Source: Halarchaeum grantii
GTDB taxonomy: Archaea > Halobacteriota > Halobacteria > Halobacteriales > Halobacteriaceae
Assembly (NCBI RefSeq): GCF_014647455.2
Contig: NZ_BMPF01000001.1
Coordinates: 558,001 to 622,000 of the forward strand
Length of the DNA: 64,000 nucleotides
Direction: 5' to 3'
Made by a program: the position numbers and the translations under genes. This document shows, in pieces, positions 16,812-27,174 of this stretch. The notes under the pieces were generated by a model. It searched no databases. It was not told the origin of the DNA and saw nothing but the letters and a program-made list of their open reading frames with translations. Position 1 is the stretch's first letter. Every line of letters starts with the position of its first letter.

Positions 16812-17369
16812 CTACCGCTCGCGCTCCCACTCGCGTTCGCTCCGATAGGCGTCCACGAACCCTTCGACGTCGAAGTCGAGCATCTGCGTCTCGAACTCGC
16901 CCTGCGCGCCGTCGTCGCGCGTGTGGCTCACCGCGTGCTCCATCAGCTCGACGACGAGCTCGACGACGTGCTCGTGGAGCGTGCGGGCGTCGAACGCGGC
17001 CACCCAGAGGAGCGCGTATCCCACGGTGCCGTCCTCGCTCGCGTCGACGACCACCACCTCCTCGGGGAACTCCTCCATGACGCTCCCCATGAGGTGTGGC
17101 GTGCCGAACTCCTCGAAGGCGTCGTCCTCGCTCGGCGTCACGCTCGCGCGCAACACCTCGACGACGTCCTCCGGGACGAAGCGCGAGGGCGGATGCATGT
17201 CCATCACGACCGCGTGGCGCTCCCCGCACGCGCACTCGTACTCGCGCATCCCGAGGTCGAACTCGCCCCGGTGGACCGACTCGCCACACGGGAGCGTGAC
17301 GGTGCCGTCGTCGGATCCCTCACCGCCGTCGGCGCCGTCGCCGGCGTCGGGAACGCGCGGCCCCGCCAT
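16812..17369 (-). CDS. DUF5815-like conserved haloarchaeal protein
   Basis: A 185-residue acidic protein. A probable zinc-ribbon-like segment lies at residues about 27-52: LPCGESVHRGEFDLGMREYE then CACGERHAVVMD, giving a CxxH-like/CxC pattern. An alpha/beta body with VGYALLWVAAFDARTLHEHV and a helical tail follow. I recall it as DUF5815; its function is unknown. It starts 2 nt after the stop of the upstream gene (17372), so the two are one operon. I rejected the longer open frame upstream because that sequence is the overlapping upstream gene. Confidence 0.65.
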   Translation of the reverse strand: MAGPRVPDAGDGADGGEGSDDGTVTLPCGESVHRGEFDLGMREYECACGERHAVVMDMHPPSRFVPEDVVEVLRASVTPSEDDAFEEFGTPHLMGSVMEEFPEEVVVVDASEDGTVGYALLWVAAFDARTLHEHVVELVVELMEHAVSHTRDDGAQGEFETQMLDFDVEGFVDAYRSEREWERER

Positions 17370-17371
17370 CG

Positions 17372-17791
17372 TCAGGGCCAGTCGTCGCGCTCCGGCTCCC
17401 CGGCCGCCGTCGCGTCCTCGTCGTCCTCGCCGAGCTCCCAGTCCGCGGCCGCCGCCGCGTCCTCGATCGCGAGGTACTCCCAGCCCGTCTCCGCCGCGAG
17501 TTCCTCGTCGGCCTCGCCAGTGCCGACGAAGACGTGGCGGTCCGTCTCGAACTGCGACTTCACGTTCTCGAGGCTCTCGCGCTTCGACTTCGGACCGGAG
17601 AAGAAGTCCTGCCTGATGCGGCGCTTGCGCGTGAAGTTCGTCACGACGTACGTCGGTTCGTCGCTCACGACGCCGACGTACTCCGTCCACTGCCGGGCGT
17701 CGGCGAACGCCGTCCCGGGCTTCGCGAGTCGCTTGAGCGCGGACAACTCGAAGGCGAGCGTCATGTCCGTGCTCCCGCCGCTCATGCTCAT
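17372..17791 (-). CDS. DUF7124-like conserved haloarchaeal protein
   Basis: A 139-residue soluble protein with a conserved core FARQ-type start (TLAFELSALKRLAKPGTAF). A strongly conserved basic segment YVVTNFTRKRRIRQDFFSGP lies near residues 49-68, before an acidic C-terminus. The basic patch could contact nucleic acid, but that is inference from charge only. I recall the family as DUF7124. A second Met (17785) is an alternative start. First gene of a two-gene operon with the DUF5815-like protein. Confidence 0.65.
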   Translation of the reverse strand: MSMSGGSTDMTLAFELSALKRLAKPGTAFADARQWTEYVGVVSDEPTYVVTNFTRKRRIRQDFFSGPKSKRESLENVKSQFETDRHVFVGTGEADEELAAETGWEYLAIEDAAAAADWELGEDDEDATAAGEPERDDWP

Positions 17792-18038
17792 ACCTAGGGG
17801 ATGGGCCGCTCGCGTGGAAAACGGCTTCGGTCGGGGCGATAGGGGGCCGCGACGACGCCCGGCGTGCGGGTCTAGGTCGTGACGGGAACGCGTGCCTCGG
17901 CGCTCACGCGACGCACGGGGTCGGTGCCGAGCGGCGTACTCGTGGGGGACCTACGAGCGCGATCGACAAACGGGGTGTTCGGAAACGAGAGCGGGCGTGA
18001 AGCCGGTTGCTGGTGGGAGGTGACGCGGTCTCGGAGCC

Positions 18039-19283
18039 CTACAGGTCGACGTCGAGCTCTTCGAGCTCGAAGTTCTCCTGCAGGAGGACGTCCGACTGGT
18101 CCGCGACGTCGGCCTCGCCGCGGATGAGCTGCTTGTACTTCGACTGCGGCGCGAGGTTGCCGATGAGGACGCCGCCGATGAGCTTCCCGTCTTCGAAGGC
18201 GAGCCGACGCCACTCGGTCTCCGAGTACTTGCGCTCGACGTGCTCGTCGCCGTCCGTCGGGAAGCCGAAGGAGAGGAACGGGAAGTCGAAGTGCGTGATG
18301 GAGTAGGAGGACACCCAGCGGAACTCGTCAACGCTGTCCTCGACGTCGTCGGCGACCATCGCGTGCCCGGCGACGGAGCCCTGCTGTTTCGCGGAGCCCC
18401 ACGAGCCGTTCTGCGCGCGTGTGTCGCGGATGGTGTCGTAGAACTGGGTGATGTCGCCGGCCGCGAAGACGTCCTCGGCGCCCGTGCGCATGTACTCGTC
18501 GACGACGATGCCGTCGTCCATCTCGACGTCGGTGTCCTGGAGGAACTCGACGTTGAAGTTCAGGCCGATGGCGACGCCGACGAAGTCGGACTCGTAGCGC
18601 TCGCCGTTGCCGCCGATAGTCGCGACGACGTGCCCGTCGTCGTCGGTCTCGAAGCGCGACGCGCCGGAGTCGAAGACCGGCTCGATGCCCTTCTCCGCGA
18701 GCGCGTCGTGGATGATCTCCGCGCCGTCCTCGCTGAGGGCGTAGCGCCACCAGCGGTCCCCGCGCATCAGGTACTTCGCGTCGATGTCTTGGGCGGCACA
18801 GATCGCGGCGAGGTCGATACCGAGCAGGCCCGCGCCGACGATGGCGCCTTCGTCGGCGTCCTCGGCGTGCTCGCGGATGTGGCGGGCGTCCTCGAACGTC
18901 CAGAAGTGGTGAATGCCCTCGGAATCACTGTTCTCGACGGGGAGTTGGGTGGGCGTCCCGCCCGTCGCGACGAGGAGTTTGTCGTACTCGAGGTCGTCGC
19001 CCTCGTGCGTGTGGACGACGTGTCCGTCCACGTCCACGCCCGTGACGAGCGTGTTCAGCTGGAGGTCGATGTCGCGCTCATCGTACCACGACTCGTCGTG
19101 GATGGAGATGGGCGCTTCGGGGAGCTTCCCCTTCGCGAACTCCTTGATGAGGATGCGATTGTACAGGGCTTCGCCCTCGTCTGTGACGACGGTGACGTCG
19201 GCCTCGGGGGCGCGTTCGCGGATGGTCTCCGCAGCGGAACTGCCGGCGACCCCGTCGCCGATTATCACGAACGACTCGCTCAT
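18039..19283 (-). CDS. NAD(P)/FAD-dependent oxidoreductase (rubredoxin/nitrite reductase-like)
   Basis: A 414-residue pyridine-nucleotide disulfide-type flavoprotein. It has an N-terminal FAD-binding Rossmann motif (GDGVAGSSAAE, residues 8-18), an NAD-binding motif near 147-158 (AIVGAGLLGIDLA) and the second FAD motif near 273 (DVFAAGDITQF). The arrangement without a redox-active CxxxxC pair resembles rubredoxin reductase, ferredoxin reductase and the NirB N-terminal domain. It probably moves electrons between NAD(P)H and a small carrier; the partner is unknown. It is divergent from the DUF6149 gene. CTTTAACC (reverse strand, about 19304-19312) is a plausible TATA element 25 nt upstream. Confidence 0.88.
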   Translation of the reverse strand: MSESFVIIGDGVAGSSAAETIRERAPEADVTVVTDEGEALYNRILIKEFAKGKLPEAPISIHDESWYDERDIDLQLNTLVTGVDVDGHVVHTHEGDDLEYDKLLVATGGTPTQLPVENSDSEGIHHFWTFEDARHIREHAEDADEGAIVGAGLLGIDLAAICAAQDIDAKYLMRGDRWWRYALSEDGAEIIHDALAEKGIEPVFDSGASRFETDDDGHVVATIGGNGERYESDFVGVAIGLNFNVEFLQDTDVEMDDGIVVDEYMRTGAEDVFAAGDITQFYDTIRDTRAQNGSWGSAKQQGSVAGHAMVADDVEDSVDEFRWVSSYSITHFDFPFLSFGFPTDGDEHVERKYSETEWRRLAFEDGKLIGGVLIGNLAPQSKYKQLIRGEADVADQSDVLLQENFELEELDVDL

Positions 19284-19411
19284 ACTGGCACTGTGCGTTC
19301 CGGGTTAAAGTGGATTGCTATCCGTCTATGGTCCCGGCACACGTTACCGGAGTGTGGCACGAATCCGCCGACACGGGTAGGACTTTGTATATCGCGGCCG
19401 AATCACCGGAC

Positions 19412-19987
19412 ATGAAACTACGCCAGAACGTCACGCACTTCGCGGCGCGGAAGGCGCTGGAGATGCCGGGCGTCGGTGAGATGGTCCACGAGAAACTCGT
19501 CGACGTTCACGTCTCCGTCTTCGGCGGCTGGGCGGACGACGAGCACACCGACGAGCGCATCCCGCACCTCGAGGCGTTCTTCGACGCCTCCACGGAGATG
19601 TACCTCGCCGCGCTCCAGGCGGGCTACGAGGAGGCCGTCGCGCGCGAGATGACGCACATCGTCGCCACCTTCGACTTCTACAACCACGGCTGGGCGGAGA
19701 TGATGGAGTTCCCCCCCGAGGAAGTCGACGCCCACTACGAGCGCCACCGCGAGTTCTTCGAGGCGCACGACATCACCGTCGAGGACCCCCTCGGCGAGTT
19801 CGCGCCCGAAGGCGGCCTCCCCGACGCGCCGGCGACGCCCGAACGCCTCGACGACGGCGAGTTCCCGCACGCCGAAGGCGGCTTCGCGGACGACGTCTAC
19901 GTCGAGGGCGACGACGGCGAGACACACCAAGGAAGCGCCGAGGAACCGGAGCACGTCGACGTCGAGGACGCCCCCGGCGCGAACTGA
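19412..19987 (+). CDS. DUF6149 family protein
   Basis: A 191-residue soluble protein. The conserved N-terminal two-thirds begin MKLRQNVTHFAARKALEMPG and continue HVSVFGGWADDEHTDERI; a very acidic, Pro-rich tail follows. I recognise the family as DUF6149, restricted to haloarchaea and of unknown function. The start at 19412 is supported by TTTGTATATC at 19384-19393, about 26 nt upstream, and by lack of coding character before it. It converges with the metallo-beta-lactamase-fold gene, 7 nt between stops. Confidence 0.8.
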   Translation: MKLRQNVTHFAARKALEMPGVGEMVHEKLVDVHVSVFGGWADDEHTDERIPHLEAFFDASTEMYLAALQAGYEEAVAREMTHIVATFDFYNHGWAEMMEFPPEEVDAHYERHREFFEAHDITVEDPLGEFAPEGGLPDAPATPERLDDGEFPHAEGGFADDVYVEGDDGETHQGSAEEPEHVDVEDAPGAN

Positions 19988-19994
19988 CGGCCGA

Positions 19995-20657
19995 CTACCC
20001 GAGCGCGCCGGCGAGCGCCTTCTTCCCGCCGGTGACGAGCGGCGTCCCGTGGCCGACGCACGCCACGTCGAACGCGGGGGACTCGCGCACGAGGGAGCCG
20101 ATGCTCTCGCGGACGTCGCCGGTGTCGTAGCTCAACGCCCACGGCGACGGTTCGAGCGCGCCGTCGGCCTCGCGAACGAGGTCGCCGAGGAAGGCGACGC
20201 CCCGCTCTCGCGAGACGTAGGCGACGTGCCCCGGCGTGTGCCCGGGCGTCGCGAACGCGGTGAAGCTCCCGAGTTGGTCGCCGTCCGCGACGTACGCGAC
20301 GTCCGTGAGCGTCGGCGCGAACAGCCCGGTGACGCGCTGAAAGAACCCCTTCCGGTTCGAGAGCGGCGGCCGGCGTCGCCCGGTCAGGAAGTCGGCGTCC
20401 TTCGCGCCGACGTGGACCGGCGCGTCGAGGTCGAGCGAGCGGAGGCCGCCGACGTGGTCGATGTCGTAATGCGTCACGAACACCCGCGTCACGTCCGCGA
20501 GGCCGTAGCCGGCATCGCGGACGCCCGCGCGGACGTCGTCGGCGTGCCACGGCATCCCCGCGTCCACGAGCACGAGGTCGTCGCCATCCTCGACGAGGTA
20601 GGCGTTCGTTCCGCCGAGGTCGAGCCACCAGCAACCGGCGACGAGTTCCTCGGCCAT
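19995..20657 (-). CDS. MBL-fold metallo-hydrolase
   Basis: A 220-residue metallo-beta-lactamase-fold hydrolase. Metal-binding landmarks are THYDIDHVGG near residues 70-79, ATPGHTPGHVAYV near 145-157, LGDLV near 168, and a C-terminal VGHGTPLVTGG. The first motif is a variant: the usual second His of H-x-H-x-D-H is Asp here (H-Y-D-I-D-H). The substrate is unknown. The start is fixed by a one-base TGATG junction with the upstream oxidoreductase gene, so the two are co-transcribed. Confidence 0.85.
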   Translation of the reverse strand: MAEELVAGCWWLDLGGTNAYLVEDGDDLVLVDAGMPWHADDVRAGVRDAGYGLADVTRVFVTHYDIDHVGGLRSLDLDAPVHVGAKDADFLTGRRRPPLSNRKGFFQRVTGLFAPTLTDVAYVADGDQLGSFTAFATPGHTPGHVAYVSRERGVAFLGDLVREADGALEPSPWALSYDTGDVRESIGSLVRESPAFDVACVGHGTPLVTGGKKALAGALG

Positions 20658-21973
20658 CAGTACTCCTCGACGATCCTGTCGGCGACCTCGTAGCCAGCGA
20701 CGATACCGCCGTTCAGCGAGCGCTCGGGGTACTGGGCCTCGCTCGCCATCCCCGCGTAGTAGACGCCGTCCGCGACGGCCTCGGAGAGGTCGTAGGGCAC
20801 CACCATGTCGAGGTAGCCGCGCTCGTAGATCGGCGCCGTCCGGGGGTTGCGCGCCGTCTGCACCCAGTTCACCGACTCGCGATCGAAGTCGGGGAAGAGG
20901 CCCTCGATGCCGTCGAGCCACGTCTCCGCGACCGCCTCGTCGTCCATCTGCCAGACCGGGTCCTCCGGGCTCTGGATGTACTTCGGGACGTAGAGGAGGT
21001 GCTCGCCGCCGTAGTTCGACTGGTGGATGAAGTTCGTGTGCTCGATGAGCGCGCCGAACGGCGCGTCGTCCGCGACGTTCAGCCAGTAGGTGTCCGTCAG
21101 CGACTCCTCCATCGAGATCACCGAGCAGACCGTCCCTTGGAACTCGATGTCACACTCGTAGCCGGTGAGCTCCTCGAGGACGGTCGGCATCGCCGCGACG
21201 ACGACCGCGTCCACGTCATGCGCCTCGGCCGCGCCGTCGGGTCCCTGCGCCGTCAGCGACTCGACGCCGGACTCGCCGTAGGTGACGTCCGTCACGCGCG
21301 TGCTCGTCTCCACGGTGTCGCTCCCGACGTCGTCGAGGAGTTCGTCGAGGAGGCGGCCGAACCCGCCCTTCAGGTAGCCCAGCGGTTCGCCCTTCAGCAG
21401 GTCGCGCTCGCCCCGGAACTTGATGCGCCCGAGGAGCCACGCCGCCGAGACGTCCTCCGCGCGCTCGCCGAACTTCGCCTCCAGGAGCGGCTCGAAGAAC
21501 GTCTCGTAGACGTTCTCGGTGGTGTGCTCGACGCAGAACTCCTTCACGGGGACGTCCTCGTAGTCCTCGAGGTCCTCGTAGGAGTCGAACGACGGGACGC
21601 CGCCGCGAACGTCGACGTCGAGGACGAGCATCCCCAAGCGGAACGTGTCGTAGAGGCTCCAGTAGGGGAACGCGAGGATCTCCCACGGCTTGTCCATCGG
21701 GTGGATCGTCCCGTCGATGTAGTAGGCGTTCTTCCCGATGGGCCACTCCACGTCGTCGCCGAGGCCGAGTTCCTCGATGAGGTCGACGATGGTCCCCTCA
21801 GAGCCCGAGAGGTGGTGATAGAACTTCTCCAGCGGGTCGCCCGCCGTCTCGTACGTCGCCGCGAGCCCCCCGATCTGCTCGGACGCCTCGAACACCGTCA
21901 CCTCGTGGCCGGCGCGCTGGAGACGCCGGGCCGCCGCCAGCCCTGCGATCCCGCCGCCGACGATGCCAATCAT
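20657..21973 (-). CDS. FAD-dependent amine oxidase/protoporphyrinogen oxidase-like protein
   Basis: A 438-residue flavoprotein. The N-terminal GxGxxG FAD motif is GIVGGGIAGLAAARRL (residues 3-18) and is followed by IGGLAAT and KFYHHLSGSEG. A C-terminal FAD-contact segment is GVYYAGMASEAQYPERSLNG. The family (NAD(P)/FAD-dependent oxidoreductase, phytoene desaturase/HemY superfamily) is common in haloarchaea, including genes near surface polysaccharide and lipid functions. The specific substrate is not evident. It is first in a two-gene operon with the MBL-fold hydrolase. GCTAACCC (reverse, about 21997-22004) is a plausible TATA element. Confidence 0.82.
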   Translation of the reverse strand: MIGIVGGGIAGLAAARRLQRAGHEVTVFEASEQIGGLAATYETAGDPLEKFYHHLSGSEGTIVDLIEELGLGDDVEWPIGKNAYYIDGTIHPMDKPWEILAFPYWSLYDTFRLGMLVLDVDVRGGVPSFDSYEDLEDYEDVPVKEFCVEHTTENVYETFFEPLLEAKFGERAEDVSAAWLLGRIKFRGERDLLKGEPLGYLKGGFGRLLDELLDDVGSDTVETSTRVTDVTYGESGVESLTAQGPDGAAEAHDVDAVVVAAMPTVLEELTGYECDIEFQGTVCSVISMEESLTDTYWLNVADDAPFGALIEHTNFIHQSNYGGEHLLYVPKYIQSPEDPVWQMDDEAVAETWLDGIEGLFPDFDRESVNWVQTARNPRTAPIYERGYLDMVVPYDLSEAVADGVYYAGMASEAQYPERSLNGGIVAGYEVADRIVEEY

Positions 21974-22077
21974 GGCACAGAGTGCGTCGCCGGTCCGGGT
22001 TAGCGTTACGGTCGGCGGCGTTCCGGCCGCGCCGCGCGTTCGCTACCCTTTTCCCCCACGGTACGGTACGGGCGCGC

Positions 22078-22959
22078 ATGCTCACGGTCCGTGCCCCCGC
22101 GACGAGTGCGAACCTCGGGAGCGGGTTCGACGTCTTCGGCGTCGCGCTCGACCGGCCCGCCGACGTCGTCAGCGTCGAACGCGCCGACGAGACCACCATC
22201 GAGGTCTCGGGCGCGGGCGCGCAGTACATCCCCGAAGACCCCCGGAAGAACACCGCCGGCGTGGTCGCCCGTGAACTCGACGCGCCCGCGCACATCCGCA
22301 TCGACAAGGGGGTGCGCCCGTCCTCGGGGCTGGGCTCCAGCGCCGCCTCCGCCGCCGCCACCGCCGTCGCGCTCGACGCGCTCTACGAGCGCAATCTCAC
22401 CGGCGACGAACTCGTCCGCGTCGCCGCCGAGGGCGAAGCCGCCGTCTCCGGCGAAGCGCACGCCGACAACGTCGCGCCCTCGATCCTCGGCGGCTTCACC
22501 GTCGTCCGGGACGACGGCGTCTTCAGCGTCGACGCGGACGTCCCCCTCGTGGCGTGCCTCCCCGATATCGCCGTCTCGACGCGCGACGCGCGCGGCGTCG
22601 TTCCCGAGAGCGCGGCGATGGACGACGTCGTCCACACCGTCGGGAGCGCCGCCACCCTCACGGCAGGGATGCAGCGCGACGACCCGGCGCTCGTCGGGCG
22701 CGGGATGGACGAGCGCGTCGTCACGCCCGCCCGCGCGAAACTCATCGACGGCTACGACGACGTCTGTGCGGCCGCGACGGACGCCGGCGCGACCGGCGTC
22801 ACCGTCAGCGGCGCCGGCCCCGCCATCATCGCCGCCTGCTATCCCGCCCGCCAACGCGCCGTCGCCGCCGCGATGGTCGAGGCGTTCGAGGACGCCGGCG
22901 TGGACGCGCGCGCCTACCGCTCGACGGTCGGGTCGGGCGCGGAGATACTCGGCGAGTAA
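22078..22959 (+). CDS. thrB: homoserine kinase
   Basis: A 293-residue GHMP-family kinase that phosphorylates homoserine for threonine and, through it, isoleucine synthesis. The substrate-side N-terminus is MLTVRAPATSANLGSGFDVF. The ATP-binding motif PSSGLGSSAAS lies at residues 81-91 and the C-terminal GHMP motif GVTVSGAGPAIIAACYP near 240-256. Length is normal. TACCCTTTTCC (22043-22053) is a plausible promoter element about 28 nt before the ATG at 22078. It converges with the leu/ilv block, so threonine and isoleucine/leucine/valine functions are neighbours without being one operon. Confidence 0.95.
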   Translation: MLTVRAPATSANLGSGFDVFGVALDRPADVVSVERADETTIEVSGAGAQYIPEDPRKNTAGVVARELDAPAHIRIDKGVRPSSGLGSSAASAAATAVALDALYERNLTGDELVRVAAEGEAAVSGEAHADNVAPSILGGFTVVRDDGVFSVDADVPLVACLPDIAVSTRDARGVVPESAAMDDVVHTVGSAATLTAGMQRDDPALVGRGMDERVVTPARAKLIDGYDDVCAAATDAGATGVTVSGAGPAIIAACYPARQRAVAAAMVEAFEDAGVDARAYRSTVGSGAEILGE

Positions 22960-23055
22960 GCCGCCCGAGCGCGTGTTTCCTCGCTCGATACGTCGACGGA
23001 GAGACGCGTCGCTCGGTGCGCGGGAGAACGAGTAGAAACCGAACGGGTGCGGCGC

Positions 23056-24024
23056 TTAGAGCCGCTCGATGATGTCGTTCGTCACGTCGGCGGTGGACGC
23101 GTCACCGCCGAGGTCGGGCGTTCGCGGGCCGTGCGCGAGGCCGTCCTCGACGGCGTCACGCACCGCGTCGCCCTCCTCCTCGTAGCCGAGGTAGTCGAGG
23201 AGCATCGCCGCCGAGAGCACCGTCGCGCAGGGGTTCGCGACGCCCTGCCCGGCGATGTCCGGTGCGGTGCCGTGCACGGGCTCGAAGAGCGCGCGCTCCT
23301 CGCCGATGTTGGCGGAGGGGAGGAGGCCGAGCCCCCCCACGAGGCCGGCGGCGAGGTCGGAGAGGACGTCGCCCGCGAGGTTCGGGCAGACGACGACCTC
23401 GTACTCCTCGGGGCGCAGACAGAGGTGCATCGCGAGCGCGTCCATCAGCGCGGCGTCCGTCTCGACGCCGTTCTCCTCGGCGACCGACTGCACGGTGTCG
23501 CGGAAGAGCCCGTCCGTCTCGCGCATCACGTTCGCCTTGTGGGCGACCGTGAACCCGTCCGGGGCGTAGTCGCAGGCGTACTCGGCGAGGCGCTCGCTCG
23601 CGGACTTCGAGACGACGCGCGTCAGCGTCGAGACGTCGTCCGTGAGCCGCGACTCGTGGCCGGCGTAGACCCCCTCCGTGTTCTCACGGAGGAAGACGAT
23701 GTCCATGTCGGGCTTCACGGCGTCCACGCCCGGGTACGTGCGCGCGGGCCGGACGTTCACGAAGGAGCCGACGGCGTCGCGAAGCGGGAGGATGACGTCC
23801 GCCGCGCTCTCGCCCGCCGCGCCGAACAGCGTCGCGTCCGCGTCCGCGACGAGCGCGCGCGTCTCCTCGGGGAGCGGGTCGCCGCCCTCGGCGGCGACGT
23901 GGTCGCCGGCCGTCGCCTCCACGAACTCGAAGCCGATGCCCGTGGCCTGCAGGACGTCGACCGCCGCAGGGACGACCTCTTGGCCGATACCGTCGCCGGG
24001 GATGACGACGATCTCCTCAGTCAT
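23056..24024 (-). CDS. leuB: 3-isopropylmalate dehydrogenase
   Basis: Oxidatively decarboxylates 3-isopropylmalate in leucine synthesis. The 322-residue protein has the isocitrate/isopropylmalate dehydrogenase fold: [12 protein letters not shown] at residues 7-18, [17 protein letters not shown] near 110-126, the metal-binding Asp region [19 protein letters not shown], and the NAD-binding [19 protein letters not shown]. It is the last gene of the ilvB-to-leuB run. Its ATG overlaps the leuD stop by 8 nt within GATGACTGA. Some archaeal homologues also act on homoisocitrate, but the location supports leucine synthesis. Confidence 0.95.
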   Translation of the reverse strand: MTEEIVVIPGDGIGQEVVPAAVDVLQATGIGFEFVEATAGDHVAAEGGDPLPEETRALVADADATLFGAAGESAADVILPLRDAVGSFVNVRPARTYPGVDAVKPDMDIVFLRENTEGVYAGHESRLTDDVSTLTRVVSKSASERLAEYACDYAPDGFTVAHKANVMRETDGLFRDTVQSVAEENGVETDAALMDALAMHLCLRPEEYEVVVCPNLAGDVLSDLAAGLVGGLGLLPSANIGEERALFEPVHGTAPDIAGQGVANPCATVLSAAMLLDYLGYEEEGDAVRDAVEDGLAHGPRTPDLGGDASTADVTNDIIERL

Positions 24025-24667
24025 CGGCCTCGGCCCCCGGGAGCGAGTCGGACTCGACGTACGGGAGTGACTCGGCCACGTCGCGCGTCGCCGCCGCGTT
24101 CGCCTCCATCAGCGCGGTCGTGTCCCAGACGCCCTCCACGAGCGCCTTGTGCTGTGCCTTGTCGACGTTCGCGCTCATCTCCGTGCCGTCGTACTCGACG
24201 ACTTCGCGCACGACGTCGACGTGCAGTTCCTCGTCCGGGTGGTCGTCCACCCACTGCTGGAGGGCGTTGATGGACTCGTGGTCCGCCGTGAGCGTCGGGA
24301 TGCCGAGCGCGAGGCAGTTGCCCGCGAAGATCTCCGCGAAGGACTCGCCGATGATCGCGTCGATCCCCCAGCGCATCAGCGCCTGCGGGGCGTGCTCGCG
24401 CGAGGAGCCACAGCCGAAGTTCGAGTTCACCACGAGGACGTTCGCGTCCTGGAAGCGCGCCTCGTTGAACGGGTGGTCCTTCTGGTTGTCCTCGTCGTCG
24501 AAACGCTGGTCGAAGAACGCGTACTCGCCGAGGCCGTCGAACGTGACGACCTTCATGAAGCGCGCGGGGATGATCTGGTCGGTGTCGATGTCGTTCCCGC
24601 GAATCGGGATGCCGCTCCCGGTCACTTCCTCGATGGTCTCGGCCGGCCCCTCCGAGAGGTCACTCAT
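24017..24667 (-). CDS. leuD: 3-isopropylmalate dehydratase small subunit
   Basis: A 216-residue swivel-domain subunit that pairs with LeuC to isomerise 2- to 3-isopropylmalate. Family landmarks are [16 protein letters not shown] near residues 24-39 and [19 protein letters not shown] near 82-100. The C-terminus is longer and more acidic than in bacterial LeuD (about 165-200 residues). The ATG overlaps the leuC TGA as ATGA. Its own 3' end overlaps leuB by 8 nt. Confidence 0.95.
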   Translation of the reverse strand: MSDLSEGPAETIEEVTGSGIPIRGNDIDTDQIIPARFMKVVTFDGLGEYAFFDQRFDDEDNQKDHPFNEARFQDANVLVVNSNFGCGSSREHAPQALMRWGIDAIIGESFAEIFAGNCLALGIPTLTADHESINALQQWVDDHPDEELHVDVVREVVEYDGTEMSANVDKAQHKALVEGVWDTTALMEANAAATRDVAESLPYVESDSLPGAEADD

Positions 24668-26085
24668 GCGAGGCTCACCTCCTTCAGGTCGCGCACGTCA
24701 GTCACTTCCCCGGTGATGGCGGCGGCGGCGACCATGCGCGGGTTCATCAGGACGGTGCGGCCGTCCTTCGAGCCCTGTCGGCCGATGAAGTTCCGGTTCG
24801 AGGAGGACGCACACGCCTCGTCGCCCTCCAGTTGGTCGTCGTTCATCCCGAGACACATCGAACAGCCGGCGTCGCGCCAATCGAAGCCGGCCTCGGTGAA
24901 GACCTCGTCGAGGCCCTCGGCCTCGGCAGCGGCCTTCACGCGCTGGCTACCGGGGACGACGAACGCGCGCACGCCGTCCGCGACCTCCCGGCCCTCGACG
25001 ACCCGCGCGGCGGCGCGCAGGTCCGGCAGGCGGGCGTTCGTACAGGAGCCGAGGAAGGCGACGTCGATGTCGTAGCCCTCCATCGTCTCGCCGGGTTCGA
25101 CGCGCATGTGGTCCTGTGCGCGTCGCGCGACATCCGCGTCGCCGGAATCCATCTCCTCGGGGTCCGGGATGGGGTCCGTGATGCCGATTCCCTGCCCGGG
25201 CGTGGTCCCCCACGTGACGACCGGTTCGAGGTCGGAGGCGTCGATGGTGACGACGTCGTCGTACTCCGCATCGTCGTCCGTGCGGATGGACTCCCAGTAC
25301 TCCTTGTGGCGCTCGAACTTCTCGGGGTCGTCGGCGTACTCGTCGGTCTCCGCGAGCCACTCGTAGGTGGTCTCGTCGGGGTTGACGTAGCCGGCGCGCG
25401 CGCCGCCCTCGATGGACATGTTGCAGATGGACATGCGGCCCTCCATCCCGAGGTTCTCGATGGCCTCGCCGCCGTACTCGTAGACGTAGCCGACACCGCC
25501 GTCGGTTCCGAGTCGGCGGATGATCTCGAGGATGATGTCCTTCGCCTCGACGCCGGGGCCGAGTTCGCCCTCGACCTCGATGCGTCGGACCTTCTGCTTC
25601 TCCATCGCGATACACTGCGTCGCGAGGACGTCCCGAATCTGCGAGGTGCCGATGCCGAACGCGACGGCGCCGAACGCGCCGTGCGTCGCCGTGTGCGAGT
25701 CGCCACAGACGATGGTCTTGCCGGGCGTCGTGATACCCTGCTCCGGCCCGATGACGTGGACGATACCCTGATTGCCCGTCGTCGGGTCGTCGAACTCGAT
25801 GCCGGCGTCCCGGACGTTCTCCTCGAGTTCCTCCATCATCCGCTCGGCGGCGTCGTTCTTGAACGGCCGCGAGCGGTCGTCCGTCGGGACGATGTGGTCG
25901 ACGGTCGCGTGCGTCAGCTCGGGGTAGGCGACGTCGATGTCGCGCTCGCGCAGCATCCCGAACGCCTGCGGGCTCGTCACCTCGTGGATGAGGTGGAGGC
26001 CGACGAAGAGCTGGGTCTGGCCCGTCGGGAGCGTCGTGACGGTGTGCTCGTCCCAGACCTTGTCGTAGAGCGTGCCCTCGCTCAT
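24664..26085 (-). CDS. leuC: 3-isopropylmalate dehydratase large subunit
   Basis: A 473-residue aconitase-family subunit that holds the [4Fe-4S] cluster. Visible motifs are [20 protein letters not shown] near 143-162, the cluster ligands in [19 protein letters not shown] (near 345) and [15 protein letters not shown] (near 410), and [20 protein letters not shown] near the C-terminus. Three cluster cysteines are therefore present. Length fits the family. The start at 26085 overlaps the TGA of a 14-codon mini-ORF as ATGA. GGAGG inside that mini-ORF lies about 8 nt before the leuC ATG. Confidence 0.96.
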   Translation of the reverse strand: MSEGTLYDKVWDEHTVTTLPTGQTQLFVGLHLIHEVTSPQAFGMLRERDIDVAYPELTHATVDHIVPTDDRSRPFKNDAAERMMEELEENVRDAGIEFDDPTTGNQGIVHVIGPEQGITTPGKTIVCGDSHTATHGAFGAVAFGIGTSQIRDVLATQCIAMEKQKVRRIEVEGELGPGVEAKDIILEIIRRLGTDGGVGYVYEYGGEAIENLGMEGRMSICNMSIEGGARAGYVNPDETTYEWLAETDEYADDPEKFERHKEYWESIRTDDDAEYDDVVTIDASDLEPVVTWGTTPGQGIGITDPIPDPEEMDSGDADVARRAQDHMRVEPGETMEGYDIDVAFLGSCTNARLPDLRAAARVVEGREVADGVRAFVVPGSQRVKAAAEAEGLDEVFTEAGFDWRDAGCSMCLGMNDDQLEGDEACASSSNRNFIGRQGSKDGRTVLMNPRMVAAAAITGEVTDVRDLKEVSLA

Positions 26086-26118
26086 ACGCGCCCCTCCGTC
26101 GGGACGGCCGTCGCGGCC

Positions 26119-26126
<8 letters not shown>
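26082..26126 (-). CDS. 14-codon bridging mini-ORF between ilvC and leuC
   Basis: An ATG inside the last codons of ilvC opens a frame reading [14 protein letters not shown] and then TGA. Its first 8 nt overlap the ilvC end in GATGACTGA, the same junction type as ilvN/ilvC and leuD/leuB. Its TGA overlaps the leuC ATG. A GAGGT stands about 8 nt before its own ATG, and a GGAGG inside it serves leuC. No peptide function is implied by the sequence. The arrangement suggests it is translated to carry ribosomes across the 33-nt gap between the two enzymes (inference). Confidence 0.5.

Positions 26127-27166
<1,040 letters not shown>

Positions 27167-27174
<8 letters not shown>

Noticed and set aside
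17796-18213. Overlapping small ORFs between the DUF7124-like gene and the flavoprotein gene
   Set aside because: Arg/Ser-rich translations typical of wrong-frame GC-rich DNA. The true spacer of about 245 nt shows no RNA gene or clear promoter beyond those of its neighbours.
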